Origin: Ctena decussata
Lineage: Eukaryota > Mollusca > Bivalvia > Lucinida > Lucinidae
Assembly: GCA_963989385.1 (NCBI GenBank)
Contig: OZ022503.1
Span: forward strand, 50,528,858 to 50,592,857
Reading direction: 5' to 3'
DNA: 64,000 bases
The notes beneath the pieces were generated by a model. It was not told the DNA's origin and searched no databases. It saw only the letters and a list, made by a program, of their open reading frames with translations. Positions 59,755 to 64,000 of the stretch are shown here, one piece after another (the first letter of the stretch is position 1; every line of letters starts with the position of its first letter). A program made the position numbers and the translations under genes.

Positions 59755-59945
59755 CAGGGCTCAGCCTACAGGGCGATTTGGGAGAAAGAGTCTCCCTAAA
59801 CTGGCTGACCTCCTTATTTTGAGCTGAGGGAGAAGTTTAGATGTATGGAATATATAGGGAAACTCAAATTTTGGACCAAAACTTCTCCCTGAAGTCCTGA
59901 AAATATTGCAAAACTTCTCCCTGTCTGAGAGCTCGGGCTGAGCTG
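59755..59945. mobile_element. Family G MITE, 191 bp
   Basis: CAGGGCTCAGCCTACAGG at the left, GAGCTCGGGCTGAGCTG at the right, flanked by TTTACAGA and TGTACAGA. Internal GGAGAAAGAGTCTCC and CCTTATTTTGAGCTGAGGGA match 30855 and 36023. Confidence 0.7.
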
Positions 59946-60424
59946 TGTACAGACATATACAGGGTCATCTATTAATTACATGTATAAGAGAATGAATACC
60001 GGTATGTTTGAATCTGTGAGACGGTAATAAATTCAAGATCATTGGCAACACACTGGTCAAAAAGCTAGTAAGTTGTGTTTCTAGAGCTTTTGAAAGGCAC
60101 CCATACTACATTCTTATCTTTATGAGCACACTGAGTAGTTCCTTACCTACTGATGATTAGAAAAACATACAGCCGTCCATCATAATTGACAATTAGTGAA
60201 ACATTAACAAGCTTTGGTTTCAGCTGATTCTGGTTATAAACCACACCTATTTGCTGCTAGCTGCAATAGATATGAGAGCACCATTTTCAAAGAAACAGAT
60301 GTTATTTACGGGTTTCCTGCCGCCTAGTGGCCCTAGGGGCAGTGAGGGTTCATGGTTCACAGTATCTCTGATGCAACATATGAAAGGCAGAGCCCATCCC
60401 TCTCTATTCACTGCCTGTCATCCA

Positions 60425-60455
60425 CCCCCCCCCCCCCCCCCCCCTCCCCCACCCC
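60425..60455. repeat. Poly-C run
   Basis: About 20 C then CTCCCCCACCCCC. Creates a false proline-rich frame. Length may be unreliable. Confidence 0.85.
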
Positions 60456-60484
60456 CTGAAAAATGGTACCCGTTTTCTGCTGGG

Positions 60485-60543
60485 TTGGAGTTTCTAGTCG
60501 TCGGCTGGTCGAATGGGGATTCAGACCTGCAGCCTTCTAAGCC
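60485..60543 (-). repeat. tRNA-like sequence, part 1 (interrupted)
   Basis: On the minus strand, GAAGGCTGCAGGTCTGAATCCCC carries a B-box. Its other half (GTGCTCAGTTAGCGCTTA, A-box-like) lies at 62562-62585, beyond the insertion. Confidence 0.5.
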
Positions 60544-61849
60544 AGGGATACAGACTAACTCATTTTTCATAGGAGCAAGCTGGGCCCCATAAAACTGAAA
60601 ACTAGTCGCCCAGCCAGAAATTTAGGGGCCCACATTTAAAACGTGAGAATCTTTTATTCAGAATCTGCGCGAGAATGGCACCGTTTCCGTTGGCTTTGTA
60701 GTAAACCCTTCTTTCTTCAGGGTTTTGCTTCTTTTGAGCAATCAAGTGTGAAACACTAGCGATGTATCGCCACATTACGCTAAAAAAATGCATAAGCGGC
60801 TAAGATTTTTAGCTGCCAAATCTATCTGTCTGTCTATCGTACATTACGGGGAGGCGGCCATGTTGTTTTTCTCGATAGTGAGTAAAATCCAACACACGTT
60901 GAAATTTTGTACTTAGGTACTTTACCTTCATATTGATCGAATAGCATCAGCATATTTGTAAAGTTTGAATTTTTACCCAATGGGAATGGAACTGCGCGTT
61001 TACCAGGTGTGATCCAGTAACTTCCTTAGACATATACGCCCACAAGCAGATAGAGGTTGCAGGCGGGTTGCGAGTTTAGCATAACTATACAATATTTTCT
61101 CCTGTGATAATAGTGTATGATGCATCTATCAATGTTTGGCTCAGATTTGGAGGTGAGGCACCAGAGAAATCAGAATATTGTGTTAAATAATACGACAGAC
61201 GGAGCAAACAATAACTCTTATTTAAACATGGGACTATCTTGTTTCAGAATACCGAAGTGCTCAAATTTACAAGCCTGCCCAGGGACTACTTCATGTAAGA
61301 CCATAGGTTTGAAACAAAAAGGCTAATTTCCAGGATAGGTACACGTTAGCCGCTGCTATCGTTCCTGTTTTTTTTTTTTTTTTTTTTTTGTCAATTGGAG
61401 AGTGGCCGGTGGTGGGGGGGACTGATAGGGGTCTCTTCCTGGACATCACAGTCTGCCAGTTTGTGCATCTGTTTGGCTTGAAAAGGACTATCAAATACTT
61501 GTCCCTTCCAGAACGTATAGAGCTGAGAACGAATGCCTTCATGCACAGGCTGATCTAGAGTTTTGTCTTTGTGCGTCTTTATCATGGCAGCTGCAGTCAA
61601 GCAGATACCTTATAAAATGTGCGAACAGCGATGATCAAGATCAACCTGCTCCTCGCTGTGCAGGGTGAGTCATTCCCTGCAAGAACAAAATGAATCACGG
61701 ATTGTCTGAGTACCCTGCTCAGAGTGCTCGTTTTTCAGAGTGCTCGTTTAGGAATAGGCTTATGTTGCTTAATCAAACCGTTTGCTTTGTTCCATAAAAT
61801 ATTTTCTAAATCTCAATGCACCTTAATGCACAAAATGTTACAGACAGAC

Positions 61850-61865
61850 AGACAGACAGACAGAC

Positions 61866-61916
<51 letters not shown>
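61850..61916. repeat. (CAGA)n(TAGA)n compound microsatellite
   Basis: About 5 CAGA/GACA units followed by about 11 GATA units. Confidence 0.92.
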
Positions 61917-62045
61917 ATTTAGTCTCTTCCATAAATGCGCTACGGCATATGCCGAGAAAAATATGTATCTTGTCTAATTACATCAGTATTTGTTTACAAG
62001 TATATTAAATATAACCCTCAGCATGGGAGTGTTAATGAATTTATA

Positions 62046-62337
62046 TATGGGCCGACTTTGTTATGGGCCGACTTGTTATGGGCCGACTTTGTTATGTGCC
62101 GAGTTCCTTGGCCTACTTATCTTGGCAATTTCTTTTATTTTAACACTATCTTCTGTGTGCAGTTATTATACAAATAATTAATTATAAATAGGCATTGGCT
62201 GCCATGTTTCTTCTGTGAGGAAACACTTTGTATACACTGCATAGCAGAACTATTTTAGTCCTATGGGCCGAGTTTGCTATGGGCCGAGTTTGTTATGGGC
62301 CGACAGTGTTATGGGCCGAGTTCGTTATGGGCCGAGA
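62046..62337. repeat. TTATGGGCCGA minisatellite in two clusters
   Basis: Units of 15-17 bp, TTATGGGCCGASTTTG, about four at 62046-62106 and five at 62261-62337, separated by unrelated AT-rich DNA. Confidence 0.85.
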
Positions 62338-62566
62338 TGTCCCGGAATCGTATGACGGAACACCGAATATTCTTAGCAGATATCGGCGCGGAAGTTAGAA
62401 ATACCCTTTGAAGTGACGGATTTTACTCCAAGTCGAAAACATGCCAGATACTCGCCGACAGCTCACGATCGCAAACTGGGCGACTGTCATTTTAATTTTA
62501 GGCGCCCAGCCGATTTTTTACTCGCAGTGGGCGAGTGGGCGACCGCTAGTCTGTATCCCTGTAAGC

Positions 62567-63000
62567 GCTAACTGAGCACCTCTGACCACTCCATCACACA
62601 CCTCTCTACAGAAATTATTAGAATCAGGATATATGTGCAGTCTAGATGCCTATGTTTCTCCTGTTCAGTTGGTCAGAATTGTGACTGTCATTGACCTGTC
62701 AGACTCTGAAAGCTTGCTTGGTCAGAAAAACAAGATCATACCTCTGTCATGCAGGTTTGAGTGAGGTTAGAGGCATTTAGGGTACGTACTTGCAAGGATG
62801 AAGGGTTGGCTCTGCTGAGAACTACTTCTGGCTTTTATTTCCACTAAATACTCCTGATATAATGATCAGAGAGGCAAATCAGAGTAATATGGGAGAGAAA
62901 AAAGGGGAGAAATATGTTTTTTGCAGGGCTCTTTCTGGATCAGCTTTGTTTAAATGCACTACATTGGTATGAAAGTAAGCTTGCAGACAATTTCAGTGTA
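62567..63000. other. Non-coding stretch
   Basis: After the tRNA-like remnant (to about 62610) nothing recognised. Confidence 0.4.
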
Positions 63001-63009
63001 GCTGTTTGC

Positions 63010-63906
63010 ACAGGCGCTTGAAGTTCTATGCTATGAAACATATTTCAATGCCGCTAAACATCTAGGCTATGAGCCATTTTGAAGAAATGTCCAGGTGTGA
63101 AAGCTTGTGTTCGACTCCATTACGGTCTCCAATTTCCGGTGTATCAACGTCGCACAGCAACGTCATCAGGTTCTATTACGGGAAAAATGAAGTGATTCTG
63201 CGGATAACGATCTTCTTAAATGTACAGCTTCCTACTCTGTCCTATCATCAAACAACAAAATCAACGATCAGACTGTACCGATGTTCAAGCTGATCTGCAT
63301 CTTTGTTGTTCGGAAAGTCAGTACATGTAGGCCTCAGTCAACATATGAAAATTTTACGCCAACGTTACTGCTTAGTTTTGACGTTGTTGACACGAACGTC
63401 ATGACGTCATTTTCATCATGTTTGTTTCAAGTTTTCACTCGTTAGAAACGTTTTGATCGAAATTAGAACAAACCTGATATTGTAAATGCATGGAAACGGT
63501 GATATACAACGACATTGGTCATATCTAAAAGAGTAATTGAATGATTTCGCTGATGTGTGAATTTCAAAGCGGACAAGCACATGCTCAACTTTGGCGCAGC
63601 ACAGTTAACCGGAAGCTGGACACCGTAATGGCGTCTGTATTTTCTGGCAAATTTTTAATTCAGGATTACAGCACCGCATTAACCATAACTGAACAATTTT
63701 ATCATGTTTATAGATACATTTTGAAACGATGTTTACAGGTAAGAAGTTTGTATTTGTTGGGGTGTTTCTAACTTGCAGTTTTAGCAGTCAAAAAATCGCG
63801 GCATTTTTGCTTGCATATCTGGCCATTTCTTACGAAATGACCTATAGACTGCGTCAAGTGTAAAGGGTTTTGAGGGTTTTTTGAGCATAGAACTTCAAGC
63901 GCCTGT
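63010..63906. mobile_element. 897-bp TIR element with perfect 9-bp target duplication
   Basis: The first 23 bases (ACAGGCGCTTGAAGTTCTAT..) are exactly inverted at the end (..ATAGAACTTCAAGCGCCTGT). GCTGTTTGC flanks both sides (63001-63009, 63907-63915). A 9-bp duplication points to a Mutator-like element. No transposase recognised; the interior has promoter/exon-like content. Confidence 0.85.
63630..63738 (+). other. Exon-like segment inside the 9-bp-TSD element
   Basis: ATG at about 63628-63630 (context GTAATGGCG) opens MASVFSGKFLIQDYSTALTI, then TEQFYHVYRYILKRCLQ, ending at the donor-like CAG|GTAAGA at 63738/63739. A TGACGTCA site lies at 63402-63409. I do not recognise the protein. It could be a captured first exon or a chance frame. 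Confidence 0.3.
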
Positions 63907-64000
63907 GCTGTTTGCACGTATCAGAAATTGCTATTATGCATTGATCTGCATTACCAGATTAGCTACATCAGCTCAGTCAAGCTATTCTGTGGGCATTATT

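Larger units (their letters stand above)
60544..62561. mobile_element. 2.0-kb TIR element with CAGGGATACAGACTA ends
   Basis: CAGGGATACAGACTA at the left, TAGTCTGTATCCCTG at the right; TAAGC on both sides (60539-60543, 62562-62566). Inner GTCGCCCAGCC and GGCGCCCAGCC/GGGCGAC motifs near the ends. CAGGG ends suggest hAT, but a 5-bp duplication is short for hAT. Contains poly-T (61369-61389), a (GACA)n(GATA)n tract and a GGGCCGA minisatellite. No transposase recognised. Confidence 0.7.
12719..64000 (+). other. FHOD: FHOD-family formin gene, 5' part (transcription unit runs off the right edge)
   Basis: Inferred gene span. FHOD formins nucleate and bundle actin (stress fibres, sarcomeres) and are autoinhibited by an N-terminal GBD-FH3 region binding a C-terminal DAD. 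Only the N-terminal exons lie here; FH1, FH2 and DAD must lie to the right. Visible exons are 12719-15782, 19283-19614, about 29194-29382, 36268-36392 and 53597-53655, separated by introns of 3.5, 16.7 (or 9.6), 6.9 and 17.2 kb. Phases: 15782 (phase 1) joins 19283; 19614 and 29382 (both phase 0) each fit 36268; 36392 (phase 2) joins 53597; 53655 leaves phase 1. That the first two exons belong to this locus is inference from strand, order, phase and the way the junction reads. Confidence 0.75.

Noticed and set aside
60251..60592. Proline-rich open frame
   Set aside because: Produced by the poly-C run; no conserved features and likely unstable length.
53656..64000. Search for the next FHOD exon (EKLYN-like start after phase 1)
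   Set aside because: No acceptor followed by such a sequence was found by eye; not reported as present.

Overview
The window is eukaryotic, intron-rich, AT-rich nuclear DNA, most likely from a bivalve mollusc (a clam-like lophotrochozoan). The host genes are not operonic, exons are short islands in large introns, and the repeat content is typical of bivalve genomes: dispersed tandem-repeat elements of the pearl/CvA type (structurally Helentron-associated, HINE-like), many palindromic MITEs, hAT, mariner and TTAA-flanked elements, and a tRNA-derived SINE. I did not identify the species.

The only host gene I can support is one plus-strand locus, a formin of the FHOD1/FHOD3 family. Five coding exons are visible: 12728-15782, 19283-19614, 29218-29382, 36268-36392 and 53597-53655. 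The last three give an unbroken FHOD N-terminus (GTPase-binding domain running into FH3), and all their splice phases agree. The first two encode a 1,129-residue Ser/Arg/Tyr-rich segment ending in a short conserved-looking block. Exon 19283-19614 and exon 29218-29382 both end in phase 0, and exon 36268 begins in phase 0. The best reading is two alternative 5' ends, long distal and short proximal, spliced to the same exon 36268. The rest of FH3, FH1, FH2 and DAD lie beyond the right edge.

Layout. 1-12.7 kb: upstream DNA with two HINE-like elements, MITEs and hairpins. 12.7-19.6 kb: distal exons; the intron between them holds a 25-bp minisatellite split by a mariner-type insertion. 19.6-29.2 kb: CRE-like motif cluster, a MITE, two more HINE-like elements, a long palindrome and a LINE tail. 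29.2-36.3 kb: FHOD intron with a three-level nest of DNA transposons and several 200-bp palindromes. 36.3-53.6 kb: intron with hAT, SINE, HINE-like and palindromic elements. 53.7-64 kb: intron with two TTAA-flanked MITEs, a 2-kb CAGGG-ended element inserted in a tRNA-like sequence, and an 897-bp element with 9-bp target duplications carrying a promoter-and-exon-like segment.

Most transposon calls rest on terminal inverted repeats (TIRs) and target-site duplications (TSDs) read directly from the sequence. No intact transposase, functional tRNA, rRNA or CRISPR array was found.
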